Assembly (NCBI RefSeq): GCF_031755915.1
Contig: NC_083379.1
Location: 2,677,501 to 2,741,500, forward strand
Length of the DNA: 64,000 bases
From: Ziziphus jujuba
Taxonomy: Eukaryota; Streptophyta; Magnoliopsida; Rosales; Rhamnaceae
Direction: 5' to 3'
Below the pieces are notes generated by a model that was given only the letters and a program-made list of their open reading frames with translations, did no database searches and was not told where the DNA came from. Every line of letters starts with the position of its first letter. Positions within the stretch are counted from its first letter, which is position 1. A program made the position numbers and the translations under genes. Positions 37,088 to 49,559 of this stretch are shown piece after piece.

Positions 37088-37375
37088 TTATAAAATGCGG
37101 CTCCACATTTGTCTCAGGTGTTCTTCTAATCTTCTTTCCAGTATTTCATAAACTGGGTTCATCATCACTGGCAAAGTAAAGAACGAACTGACACAGTGAC
37201 CAAATTTCACCAAAGTGCTTACCAATCCATCGACCATGTTTGCTGTGATCATTTCTGCTGCTTGTTCACCGAAAGCATAATAACCCACGGTTCCAAAACA
37301 TATAGCAAGCACATCAAAAACATGGTGAAGCCCAAGACTTTGGCAAAATTTTCACCTTAATTTTCTTTAGAAATT
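37088..37375 (-). pseudogene. Truncated, frameshifted AVT3-type amino-acid transporter pseudogene
   Basis: The minus strand encodes the C-terminal part of a plant AVT3-like (AAAP family) vacuolar amino-acid transporter: NFAKVLGFTMFLM in one frame, then, after a frameshift near 37310-37325, LAICFGTVGYYAFGEQAAEM, ITANMVDGLVSTLVKFGHC and LPVMMNPVYEILERR to a stop at 37088. AVT3 genes are normally intronless and over 400 codons, so about three quarters of the gene is missing. Nothing matching the N-terminal part is found to the right. The family call rests on remembered motif similarity. Confidence 0.75.
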
Positions 37376-37379
37376 TTTA

Positions 37380-38138
37380 AATGGTATATAAGTACTAATC
37401 AAGGTAGCTGCTTCATATGATCTTCTGTTGTTTGGGTTTCATATTGTATTTGTAAGAGTTTTTATACTTTGATGTTTTATTTAAAATTTTATTGTTTTTT
37501 GTATTATATTTATATTAGGGATAATTTTGAGAATTATCCATCTAAAATTGGTTTATGTCTCAATTTTAATCCACAATTTTATTTAATAGACATCAAAATG
37601 TCAAATTGAATATTTTATGAGATTTTATGTTAAATTTGTTGAGAATGATTGACCACCTAATGTAAGTATAGATAGCCCATATACATAATATATAGTTAAA
37701 TCAATTTTATACCAAATTTGTTATTATTATTATTATTATATGAAATACCATATTTTTTATGTTAAACAAAAAATTTTGTTCCAAAAGTTGAAGTTTGATG
37801 CATACACAAAAGAAGAAGAGGGAGGGAGGGAAAGTGAGAGAGATTTGATAAAAAGTAAGTGGTGCATGAATTGAAGTTGGGTGAATATCAAACCGTTATG
37901 TGACAAAACTTGGAAACCCTGATTAACCCGCAAACTGAAAGTCAGCCCAAAGAATGGGCCCAATCTCAAACTGGGCTTATAGCTTTCTTCAGAGAGTTCA
38001 TAATAACGGGCTCTTTCAATTCACAACAAGATGGATTAGGCTTTTTTGAAAGAACTTTTTTAAATCAAGATATGATTTAATTTCTTCCCCGCCAACCCCA
38101 CCCCGCGCCCCCTTCACCCCCCACCCCCGCGTCTAGAT
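37380..38138. other. AT-rich intergenic DNA ending in a C-rich tract
   Basis: There is no gene. The segment ends with an unusually C-rich stretch at 38089-38130 that directly abuts the inverted-repeat element at 38139. Confidence 0.5.
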
Positions 38139-38797
38139 CTGGCAATTTGGATCATGACACGGCGACACGATTCGAAAACGACACAGAATAAATGAGTTTG
38201 GGTTTATTATAAATGGGTTCGAATCATAATCGGGTCAACCCGTTTAACACGATTATTAATCGTGTCATTTTCGGGTTGACCTATTTAACTCGAAATTGAC
38301 CCGTTACAACTCATTTATTAAACGTGTCAGTTTCAACCCGACACGATTATACACCTATTACAACCCATTTAAATTTAATTTTAAATTAATATTTTATCAC
38401 TAATATAATATTTAATAACTAAAAAAATATTATAAATTAAAAATTTTATAAAAATAATTTTCTATTACTAATTTTTTAAAAACAAAAAATACATCTTTAA
38501 TAAAACAAAAAATAAAAATAAAAAATAAAAAATAAAAAATTCTTTCGGGTTAATAGGTTAATTTTCGGGTTAATGGGTTAATAGGTCAATTTCAGGTTAA
38601 CGGGTTAATAGGTCAACACGACCCGGTAAATAATCATGTTGAACGGGTCGTGTCGTGTTGACCTGTTTATAAACAGGTCGGGTTAGTGTTTTAGGTACCT
38701 GACACGATTAATAAATGGATCGTGTTTGGGTTAGGTATTTTTGACACGATTATTAAACGGGTTGACACGAACACGACCCACAAACCCGAATTGCCAG
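38139..38797. mobile_element. 659-bp non-autonomous inverted-repeat transposon-like element
   Basis: The left end CTGGCAATTTGGATCATGAC is matched by the right end in inverted orientation (...GGGTCGTG... AATTGCCAG complement: CTGGCAATTCGGGTTTGTGG). The interior has no coding frame and consists of CGGGTTAA, AGGTCAA, GTGTCGTGTTGACC and GACACGATTATTAA motifs repeated in both orientations, around an AT-rich core at 38370-38540. This fits a MITE-like or other non-autonomous DNA element with sub-terminal repeats, a type that is common in eudicots. I could not find a convincing target-site duplication, so the superfamily is left open. Confidence 0.7.
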
Positions 38798-38829
38798 GTA
38801 TACCCACGCCCCCCCCCCTCTCTCTATAT

Positions 38830-41800
38830 AGCTATATGGAGACATGATTTCATATATTATTAACCATTAAAGATGATAGTTTAGTGAAAGAAAATCATTT
38901 AGATTTTACATCTGTGATCCACGTGATACAAGGGCCATGCCTATGACATCTTTTTTACAGAGTTAAAAAAAAAAAAAAAAAAAAAAAGATTTCATATACT
39001 ATTAAAATATTAAGTGAGAAAGGCAATCTAATGGCAATATCCACCTCTCCAATATATAGGTAATTCAAAGTGATAGATGCAAAGTCCAACTTTGGTTGTT
39101 ATATTTGAAATTTGTATTTAGAAATAAAAATATAAAAGAAAATGTAATTTTCACATATTTCAATGGAAAATAAAAATGTATAGTTTCTTCCCAAATTCAT
39201 ATATTTCATCGGTCTCTTCATCCTTAGGTGTCATGCATTATCCAACTAACCAGTCCATTCAAAACTTTTTATTCAAGCCTAAAATTACCCTCAATACTCT
39301 CTCAGGCAAAGTTCTAAATTTTAAATAAGATCCCTTCACGAGAAAGCAGCATGCATGGTATATGTAGACTTTTATTAAGATACGCTTTCAAATAATTGAA
39401 AAGACTAGAGATTTTTATCATAAGCTACATAGTCTTTTTTATTATTATTATTATTTTTTTTTTTAAAAAAAAATTCTTTATGAAGAGAAAGGACACCTAA
39501 TAGGACAATATTACAGGAGTCAATGGGAAATTTCGTGTGCTTCTTCGTCTTCTGTCTTTCTTATGTGCTTGCCCTCTCCCTCCTTTAGTTTTTGGCTCAC
39601 AACCTCTTTTCATTTTCATTTTCTTTTCGTCTCTCCTTTTTCTTACTTTATTTTCTTTTTCGGAAGATCCACAAACTCTCTTTCCTTGTTTGCTTTGGCT
39701 GTATATGTTTTCCTTATTTTTGGTATATATATAGTTCATTGCATATATAGAAGATCAGAAAACCATTGATAAACCAGTTATATATATTCTTCTTCTTCTT
39801 CTTCTTCTTCTTCCTTTTTTTTTTTTTTTTTTTTTTTTTTGTCTCTCTAATCGAGGGTAATAATCTTGAAGATGAGTAGTTTGTCACACTTCCATTGAAC
39901 TTGCAGAGTTCATATATAATATAAATAGGATATTTGAGATTGAAAATCATTTGTTAAAGTAGGATAAATAGATGATTATTTTCTTTACTGCTTATTGGGT
40001 TGTGTACGCATGTGAACAAATAATACTAAAGAATATCAAAAATTTTGATAATAAGCGATTGATTGGTGATTTGTAATCAAAATGAGAATGCTAGACTATG
40101 TAAAATTTTTAAATTCTCAAATCTTTCCCATATAGCAAGCCAGCGGCTCTATTTATTTATTTATTTATTTTAATTTATTAAGGAGGAGAGATTCCAACTA
40201 CATCATTATCCAATGAAATAGTGGTTTTTTTAATTACCACTGGGCTAACAAATCAAGTGCTTAAGTTGCCAATTTATCAATTATACTTTTAGTTTTTAAT
40301 CATCTATTAAAGTGACAACTCATACTTCATTTGGAAAATATTTTAGGGACAAAAATTTGGGAACATCATTTCCAACTGATAATCCTTTATTTAAAGATAA
40401 ATTTAACATGCGCACAAGTCTTTGGACTAATAAATTCCTTAGGAATATATTATACTCATTCTTAAAAGCTATATACGACTTATATTGATATTAATATTTC
40501 TAACAGTTGGTAAAAGTCTATACATTATAGACTTAAATACCATGGCCATAATTTATACTATATATTTTTGCAACAATAACCAGGAGAATTTTAAGGAGAT
40601 ATGGTTTGATCGTTCGGAACTATATGTACCTATCTTTCTCATTCACACTTTCTTGGATGAGGGCTGGGGTCTCCATTGAATGAGTAGTGGATAAAACTTT
40701 ACCATGAGAAAAAAGAACACATAAAAAAAAAAAAAAAAGGCAGAAAATATTGTGTACTACTTTTAGTTTATAATGAGTTACATAGTGACTAGCTAACGAA
40801 TTATATGGATGATATTTTAATTAATGATTTTAAATTAAAATTTTGATTATTTGATAAGCTTTAATTTATTATGCCATCATATTTTTATTATAAAATGATA
40901 AATAGTTTTCAAAAATATATATACATGTAAGAAAGAAGACTTTTATGCAGAAGTTTGGACTATATAGTCTAAGTCCATAAACATCCTATGTAAGAGTAGT
41001 ACTAATAGGTTCCTGTTTGTAACCGAATATATATATAATGGTCACGTACATGAATCTAACTACTTTTTAGCAGTAATAGAAGCCGATTATTGCTAATAGA
41101 ATGTTTCTGGAATTTAGTTTCAATTCAGAATATTTAATAAGAAAATTTATATATATATATATATATATATATTAAATATATATGTTTTCTATGTAGGTGG
41201 GCGCAGTGAACATGGTGATTAGTATGTGAGTGCGAGTGAGTTGTGAGAATGAGAAATTGGTGCATGTGATTCGACAGTAGACGATAGAATCACATGACAC
41301 GACTGTAGTGATATGGTGGAGAATTTCAATCTTATAATTTAGGGTAGCGAGTGACTTTTATTTTTTATATTTATATGTTTGTTTCAATGGGTTTGTTACA
41401 GATACAGACATTTCTTGTTGGCCCTCCTCTAGTTTAAACCATAAGTGGCCAGCATTTATGTATAGCTTTTATTTCTTATCTTTTTATTTATTTTTTCTTT
41501 TTTCTTTTTTTTCTTTTTTCCTTGGAGGAATCTGGTCATGGGTCACTAGTACTAGTGTTTTTAATTATCTTAATCAAGACCCTTTTTTCATTAATAATGA
41601 TTCTAGACGTTATAGGCTATATAGCTCCTTTAGATTAAAGTAACTTCATTCCTAAAAGACCAGGGCCAAAAGAAACACACATTTCTATATATCTTACATT
41701 TTTTTTTTTAAAATAATTTTGATCCACTTTCAAAAGGGATATAGATATCATATCATCTATCCGATTGTAGACATTATATATCAAGAAAATTTAAACTCCA

Positions 41801-44100
41801 AAAACATTGACATTGAAACCAAAGAATGTGTCTTAAATTTTAACCCAAAAAAAAGAAAAAGAAAAAAAGAGTGTCTTAGTAGCCTTTCTCCACCAGAAAT
41901 TATAGTCTATCCCTTTCTTAAATGAATATAATTAATTATAATTGTCCTTTTTTTTTCATTTTAAAAAGTACAAATTTTAGTTATCCTTTTCATAAGTACA
42001 ATTATTTAATATTTTAAAATTAGAAATCAATTTATTTATGTGTATTTGATCAAACATTCACCAGTACATATACGACTATTTTATTAGTTTACCTACACCT
42101 TTTATTTATTTATTTTTTTCCCTCTTTGAATGTATACAAAATCGGGGAATATTTGAATATGTATATATTTAATATATATTAAAGACACAAATGCTGACTG
42201 CACCTAAATTGAGAGTATATATATCTATAACTATATGTTTCTCAATATATTTATATATATATATATATATATATATGTATAACCATGTTATCCTGGTCCC
42301 TTCCAATATATAATTAATGGATCCAAAATTTTATTTGGACATATAAAGCTGATATTCTTCCATAGCTATTTTTAAACTATGAAAACCTTAATTTACATGT
42401 TCCAATTCTTGAATCTGTTTCAAAACTGTTGGTTTCAGCAGCCTTACTTGGGAACCATGCATTACAATATATAATTATATTTTGACAAGAAGTTTATCAT
42501 AGGCTTTAGCAATTAAGACTGTAGTGGTGGTGGTGGTGGGGGTAGAGAGAGAGAGAGAGAGAGGCATCAAGTGAAGCTGGCTTTTTGTCTGCATCCAATA
42601 GGATGATGACAAGTAGCAGTAAATGGTTTTGTCGGGAAACGACTAACAGGACAACCTGTGAACCCCTATATTTTCAGTTGATTAATGTATACCCATGTCA
42701 CATGATCAATTTTTTATTTTTAATTATTGATTATTATTATTATTATTGTTTTTTAAAGAATGTCACATGATCAATTGAATGTTCATGAGGGAATCACAGT
42801 TGCCCACTTATTCATTATGTGACTATCACTTAACTGTAACACAAAACAAACCCAGATGTGACATGAAAAATACCATTCGTGCATGCTCACGTTTTTGATT
42901 CTCTCATATATAGTCTTTTTGCAACATAATTTAGTATATTTTTTATATCAGATTTTCAAACAAGCTGAATTTCTTTTTATTTTTTTTTATTTTTTGATTT
43001 TGGTATTGGAGTCTAGAAATTTATGACATTGGGTTTCAAATTAAGGACCTTGATAACATATTTATTCTTTTTTTTTTTTCTTTGTAACCGCTTACCAAAT
43101 ATATAATAATTGGATGACATGGAGAAGTTTTTGGTTGGTTGACTTGGAGGTTACAAAGTCTTTAAAATATTTTCCACGCACGTCAATTGAAACGTATGCT
43201 TATTAATTTGTAGAACAAAAACTCCAGTAAATTCACACTATAAATTGATATAATAAAGAGGGCATTCATGGTTGACATCATAAGATTACAGAATGGTTTC
43301 ATACCGGTTCTTGTAGGTTTCTTTCCACTGACATGGAAATAGAAGATCAGGATCAGGGTGGGACTGGCTTCTGGTGATGCTGATGAGTACGAAGGAAACA
43401 AATTTCAATAAATTAAAAACGCATATCTTTCACCAAAATTTTATGTCACATATAATAATTCAATCTAGCTCAAAGCCATCATAAAACTTTTCGTAAAAAA
43501 AAAAAATAAAAAAAATCAATTCTTTGCTAGACAAGTAAAAAGGTTAAGGTAATTATTTGAATTATAAAATGTACAGCACAGTGATATATATATATATATA
43601 TGTATGTATATAAGCGGGAAAAGCGAAGAAGATCCAAAGGGCCAATTCAGTAATTCTAACCACCCAAGTTTTCTTTTTTCAAATAGGATACATCTGTGAA
43701 GCACAAACAGAAAAAAGAAAACAAAAACAAAATTTTTTTACAAGCAGACAAAGAAAACGGCAAGTGGTGGAAGAATAACGCATTATAGCATTAACAGATA
43801 GTAAAATAGAAATTATTACCCAAAAAAAAAAGAAAGGAAAATAGAAATCATAACCCATCTCCCCCACTTTCTTCCTTCTAATAATATTTTACATTAAATT
43901 TCAATACCAGTTATACCCCTTCACTTTCTGCTCGTTGGCTGCTTTGTTTGGAATCTTTTGCCACCATTTGCATTTTGGATTTTTTTATTTATTTTATTTA
44001 TTTTTTTTGGGTTTGTGGGTTTTATAAGAGAGGAGAGAGTTTGGTGTGGTGGGATGGCTTTGGATAAACAGGACAACAAAGTGTTGAAAGGTTATACCCA
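38830..44100. other. Gene-poor AT-rich region
   Basis: About 5.3 kb with no gene I can support. It contains a TTC microsatellite running into poly-T (39787-39840), AT microsatellites near 41149-41172 and 42250-42276, GGT and GA repeats near 42523-42564, and a TA repeat near 43583. Short open frames are low-complexity. The last few hundred bases should include the neprosin-gene promoter. Confidence 0.5.
39787..39840. repeat. (TTC)n microsatellite followed by poly-T
   Basis: About nine TTC units run into roughly 27 T residues. The tract lies in intergenic DNA. Confidence 0.9.
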
Positions 44101-44233
44101 CCAACCACCATGCCCGACCCTGTGGTCCGAGACCAAATAAACTCCTCTTTTTGGACTATTCTTCTATAACCATCATTAACAAAGAGCTATTATACCAAAA
44201 ATCACGGACTTACGAGTTGTTACAGCACCAAAG

Positions 44234-46585
44234 ATGAAGATGAAGAAGATGATGGTTTACCTTTGGTGGGTGGTTTTGCTTCTGGTTCTGCCATTTTCAT
44301 CTGCAGGAAGTGGAATCAGCAGCACTAGCAGCTCCGTGTCTCAGCAGACTTTAGGGGTTCAGAAGCACTTGAACCAATTGAACAAGCCTGCTGTTAAATC
44401 CATCAAGGTCAAAATTCTAACTTTTAATTTGCTTTCTACAAAAAAGCAGACTTTGCATTTTCCGAAGTCAAATTTTTTTTTTTTTTAAAAAAAAAGACAC
44501 CTTTCTTTCTGTGAAAATTCTATCACTAAATGTGTGTTAAAATGTCTAAAAACAGAGTCCGGATGGAGATATTATTGACTGCATCCATGTAGCTCACCAG
44601 CCAGCTTTTGATCATCCTTCAATGACTAACCACACAATTCAGGTTCACTCAAAAGCTCTTCTTTGCTAATTTCTTTTTTTTTTTTTTTTCCAATGATTTA
44701 AAAAAAAAAAAATTGTTTTCCAACTTTTTTCATTATGTTTTCTGAAGTGGGTACTGATTGTCTTAATCATTTTGGGTTTTGTAAATTCAAAAAGATGAGG
44801 CCGAGTTATCATCCAGAAAGGCTTAATTTTGGAGAGAGCAAAGTTTCTTCTTCAAAGTCCAAAAGAGTCACTCAGCTTTGGCACACAAAAGGAAGGTGTC
44901 CAGAAGGAACTATTCCTGTCAGAAGAACAAAACAAGAAGATATATTGAGAGCAAGCTCTATAAAATCATATGGTAAAAAGAAGCAAAAAAGCTTTCCTCA
45001 ACCAAGGTCTGCGGATCCTGACCTTCTCAGTCAAAGTGGACATCAGGTATTACTACTACTACAGCTTGTACTTCAACTTTTTATTATTATTTTTATTTGG
45101 GGGGAAAAAACTATTAAATTCATTTCTCTTTCTGTCTCCCTCAACTAAAACACCCTTCATTTATTTCACAGAACAAAGTAGAAAGGGACTTTTTTTAGAG
45201 GAATATATTTAGCTAGAAAAACTTTCTTTCCAGCTTTCTCAATTTTGTTATTGTTTCTTTTTTTGGGGGGTTTTGGAGTTTTTAGCATGCAATAGTTTAT
45301 GTGGAAGGAGATAAGTTTTATGGAGCTAAAGCAACCATAAACGTTTGGGAACCAAAAATTCAGCAGCCAAATGAGTTCAGTTTGTCACAAATCTGGATCT
45401 TGGGAGGTGCTTTTGGTCAAGATCTTAACAGCATTGAAGCTGGTTGGCAGGTGCGTTTTTTACTTCATTATCTTAAAAAACAGACAAAAAAACAAAATTA
45501 TGTGTGCTGGTTTAGCACTTCTTTGATTTTGTTTATATTATCTTTTTTTTTTCTCTGCTTTCTTATAATACTAATTTTGAAAACTAACACAAACAGGTAA
45601 GCCCAGATCTATATGGAGACAACAATACTAGACTCTTCACTTACTGGACTGTAAGTTCTCTCTCTCTTTTTTTTTGAATAAAAAAAGTTACCTGTCTGAT
45701 TTTCTTACTTATTTAATTGATTATTATTATTATTTTTTTGGGTCTTTGGGAACTTTTTACCACAGAGTGATGCATATCAAGCCACTGGTTGCTATAATCT
45801 ACTCTGTTCAGGCTTTATCCAAATCAACAATGAAATTGCAATGGGTGCCACTATATACCCTGTTTCGGGCTTTCATGCATCCCAATATGATATCAACATT
45901 CTTGTCTGGAAGGTAAAAATTCAAAAAAAAAAAAAAAGAAGAAAAAAAAAAGAAAAATGCAGATTCCCGATTATTTATTCAAAACCATTTTTTTGGGTCA
46001 TTTTTCTTTTTTCAGCCCGAAAAAAGTGTATAAATATAAATATATATACCAAACTAATAATTGCATACTTTTCTTATAACATCAAAGACTATAATTCTGA
46101 AATTATATAATAGATTAAAGATATAAAAGAATCTCTGACATCATCATGTTGTTTATCATTATTAATCTGCAAAATATATAATTTTGGTTGAATAAATAAC
46201 GTGGTAGGACCCAAAAGAAGGAAACTGGTGGATGCAATTTGGGGATGACTATGTGCTTGGATATTGGCCAGCTTTCCTCTTCTCATATCTCTCTGATAGT
46301 GCTTCAATGATTGAATGGGGAGGTGAGGTTGTAAACTCTGAATCTGAAGGCCAACATACCTCTACACAAATGGGCAGTGGTCATTTTCCTGGTGAAGGGT
46401 TTGGAAAAGCCAGTTACTTCAGGAACATCCAAACTGTTGATGGTTCTAATAATCTTAGACCTCCTAAAGATATTGGAACTTACACTGAGCAACCAGACTG
46501 TTATGATGTAAAAACTGGCAAAACTGGTGATTGGGGCAATTACTTTTACTATGGAGGTCCTGGTAAAAATCCCAAATGCCCTTGA
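44234..46585 (+). CDS. Neprosin-family secreted protein (DUF4409 + DUF239)
   Basis: Seven coding exons: 44234-44407, 44556-44642, 44795-45046, 45286-45450, 45597-45650, 45766-45912 and 46208-46585. All are phase 0 at both ends and give 418 residues. Residues 1-25 are a signal peptide ([25 protein letters not shown]). An activation domain follows, including [14 protein letters not shown] and MRPSYHPE. The neprosin domain starts near [20 protein letters not shown] and contains [32 protein letters not shown] and [14 protein letters not shown]. Neprosin from pitcher-plant fluid is a prolyl endopeptidase with a pair of catalytic glutamates. Glu222 (SIEAGWQ) and Glu329 (SMIEWGG) are candidates here by motif position. 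Most plant paralogues are uncharacterised, so activity is inferred. The ATG is the first of several clustered methionines. Confidence 0.92.
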
Positions 46586-46619
46586 CCCCATGAATGCAAT
46601 TAGCAAATTCAAATGCACT

Positions 46620-48600
46620 TTTTAAGGTTGGTGGGTAAAATTAGTATATGTGTAAGTCATATATGTCCTCCTTTGCAATATTGTATACTATTAGTTTTAG
46701 GCTGCCAAAATTGGTGAATGTTTTGTGTTGGGAAATTCTTGACTCCTTTTTTTTAAGCTTCTCGCTTAAATTGTTTGTAGCAGAGTGGTGATATGTAACC
46801 CATTATTGTAAGTTTCTTAGAGCTCAATGATAAACATCTATTTTTAGAGTCTTTTTCTTTTGGTGATATAATTGTGGGTTGTTGGAAGTTTTGCAATTTG
46901 TCAAAATTAATTAATTAAAAGGGATCATGGCTTTTTTTCATTTTTTATTTTTTTATTTTTACTAAGCATGATTTTATAATTTGTCTTCTTTGGTCGGCAT
47001 ATATGGGAGTTCAGCTTTAAGATATTGATCTGTCAAATTATAATTAATTTAAGTTATTGATATATAATAAAATGTATTTATAAGCATAATATCAATATCA
47101 TATTGTTCATGTTTATTAGTTGTATGAAACCTATAATTTAGTCAAAAAATTGATAAGTTAATTACAAATACAATATATTCAGAAATATATATGTACACTC
47201 TTTATTATCAATATATAAGGAGACAAAATAGACAAAACATTTCTGCCTTCCATCAAAATGTAGAAAATCAGTGGCAGAAACGGGAAGAAAAAGAAATCAA
47301 ACAAAAACAAGGAAAGGGAAATTTAAAGAAAGACAGAAAAAAAAAAAAAAAATTCTCAAATATAATGACAAAGTAATCCTGTGGCAGTTGTTAATTTATT
47401 TGTTTTATTTATATCGGTGTAGAGGATGCTAGGGGAGGTTTGAGGCCTTGAGGCCATGCATTAATTCCAAAACAAACCATTCAAAACAATGTGAATTGGT
47501 GCAAAAAACTTTCCATGCCTCCAGATTAAACAAAATAAAAAGAAAATTATCAGTTGAAAGTACAATTGAGATTTGAAATTAATGTTGGAATTTTCGATCA
47601 AAATTTTCTTGGATACTAGTTTTCTTTTTAATGTTTATTTAAAATTTTTTTCTGGAAATTTCGAACAATTTTAAATTGGAGGACTCACGTATAGAAGTTT
47701 AATATTAAATGAGGATAATCTACGAATTGACTGAACATGTCGTATATGCAGAAAAGTGAAGTTTGTTAGCTGTTTCCAGTTAAGATTTAGACCCGACAAC
47801 GATTTAATTGGTTGGAGGAGATTACCAGAAACAAACAATATTTTTAATGGAACCCAACAATTATATGGGATTACAATTATATGGGATTGACTTCAACATT
47901 GTGACAAAATATATCTTGTCATGCAACAGTTTATTTAGGAAAAATGTTATCTGTAATTTGTAGTGAACAATCATTAGAATTAGAATTTATATATGAGAAT
48001 TTAATTGATTAAGTATTTATTTTTAAATTTTAAAACAAAAAAAAAATAGAATTAAATATTTTAATTAAAATTTATTACATAAACATTATGATGATAAATA
48101 ATAAAAAAATTTATTTAGTAACAAAATCTTTTTGTTACTGAATTTTAGATTTGTTCAAACTGACAGTTTAAAAAAATAATAACATCAGGAAAGGTAAATA
48201 ACGTATTAAATAAAAATACGTTGTAAATTCCAAGCACTTTAGGAGTCAAGAGTTAATAATTTTGTTACTAGAAACAAACTTTCCAGACTATGTGTAAGCC
48301 ATACCATGCAGTATGCTAGATATTATAACATACTACAGAATCCAGTTTACAAAATCTAGCTGTCTGTGCCAGATGTCCTTGTCCAGACATGTGTCACTTG
48401 CTGTTTGGTGCCAGATGGTTTTGGCTGATTGGTTAAAATGCAATGCACAAAACATCAGATGGTGTGGCGATCAGAGCAATAGAAAAAGATTAATCTTTAA
48501 CAGGAGCAAGTTAAGAGTAAATCCTGATGCATATTTATACTAACTGGAACACACAAGGTTACCATTACACGCTGTTTTCCACCTGAATGGAAAACAAAAT
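46620..48600. other. Intergenic DNA between neprosin and LTP genes
   Basis: The neprosin 3' UTR probably occupies the first 200 bases. The rest is AT-rich, with nothing I recognise as coding, RNA or transposon sequence. Confidence 0.5.
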
Positions 48601-48820
48601 CTTTATTCGATAGCTAATAAAGCTGGAGTGGTATCCCATCGATACCTAATAAAGCTGGATTGGTATCCCAAAAAACACACGCTACAATGATTACCAAACA
48701 GATTACAAATAACATTATTAGTCTCCGCACAACTTAGTGCTATAGTAGTAGTACTAGACGGATCATATTTTGCTCGATTAACCTTAGCTCCAATATATAT
48801 GCTTTCCAGTATATCGACTT

Positions 48821-49440
48821 TCAACCAATCCTGCAAACCAACAAACAAACAAACAAAAATATAAGTTGCCATATATACAAAACTTCACTAGATATGCACT
48901 AAAGAACTCCTTCTTGTAAAAATTAATTTAAATTTGTTTGGTCTCTAGATCATGAGATTGAACCCGTGTAATCACCAGTGGTCATTTTTATCTGGGCCGT
49001 TCAGGACACTGTAACAATATACTATGCCACAAGTGAATTAAGCTTGCTCGAATAGTGTGAAAAGGGTTATAATTATATATAATAACAAGCAGTTACTTGG
49101 AGCAATCAGTGTTGGGAGAAACAGGGAAAGGCAAGTTGACTCCGCAGTTTCCAGGAAGAGCCTGAGCCAACTGAGGATTCAGATTAACGTTCTTGGCAGC
49201 TGATTTAATGCAGTTACAAGCAGTCTTCTTGTCTGCGGAAGTTGATGCAGCAGAAGCAACAGCTGAGACACCAGAACAACAAGCAGGAGGAGGCTTCCCG
49301 GACCCATTAACAAGATAGCTCACGCAAGGTCTCAGGTTGCTGATTACATCGCTGCATGAGATTGCAGCCTCTGAAGCTTGAACAGCAAGTAAAAAAACCA
49401 CAAATGCTGCAGCTATTGCTACAACGTTATGCGACTTCAT
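48821..49440 (-). CDS. LTP: Non-specific lipid-transfer protein, type 1
   Basis: Exon 1 is 49440-49097 and exon 2 is 48830-48821 (minus strand), joined TCCAA|GTAACT to TTGCAG|GATTGG. The result is 117 residues ending TDCSKIG. The position of this single intron, just after the last cysteine, is typical of LTP1 genes. Without splicing the frame stops two residues earlier (...DCSK, at 49093), so both products would be functional. A signal peptide (MKSHNVVAIAAAFVVFLLAV...ASEA) precedes a mature domain of about 90 residues with the eight-cysteine pattern C...C...CC...CNC...C...C and a basic pI. LTPs bind lipids in the apoplast and contribute to cutin deposition and defence; many type 1 members are pollen or fruit allergens. 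The ATG at 49440 is the first in frame. Confidence 0.93.
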
Positions 49441-49510
49441 GATTTTGGAATTAGGAGATAAACACAATCTGGGATTGATGGATCTTGCTTTGTTTCTTTA
49501 CTTCATGTCT

Positions 49511-49511
49511 C

Positions 49512-49540
<29 letters not shown>
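49511..49540 (-). promoter_or_regulatory. TA microsatellite overlapping the LTP core promoter
   Basis: A (TA)n run of about 25 bases lies 70-100 bases upstream of the LTP start codon, where a TATA box is expected. No other TATA-like motif is closer, so the repeat may itself serve as the TATA element. Confidence 0.45.
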
Positions 49541-49542
<2 letters not shown>

Positions 49543-49559
49543 TGTCGGTAAGAAAATTG

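Noticed and set aside
38130..38138. GTCTAGAT on the left of the inverted-repeat element as an 8-bp target-site duplication
   Set aside because: The right flank reads GTATACCC, only half matching.
43183..43430. Minus-strand frame reading SHPDPDLLFPCQWKETYKNRYE followed by a possible splice donor
   Set aside because: It looks coding-like and could be an exon relic, but I cannot name a family and find no partner exon nearby.
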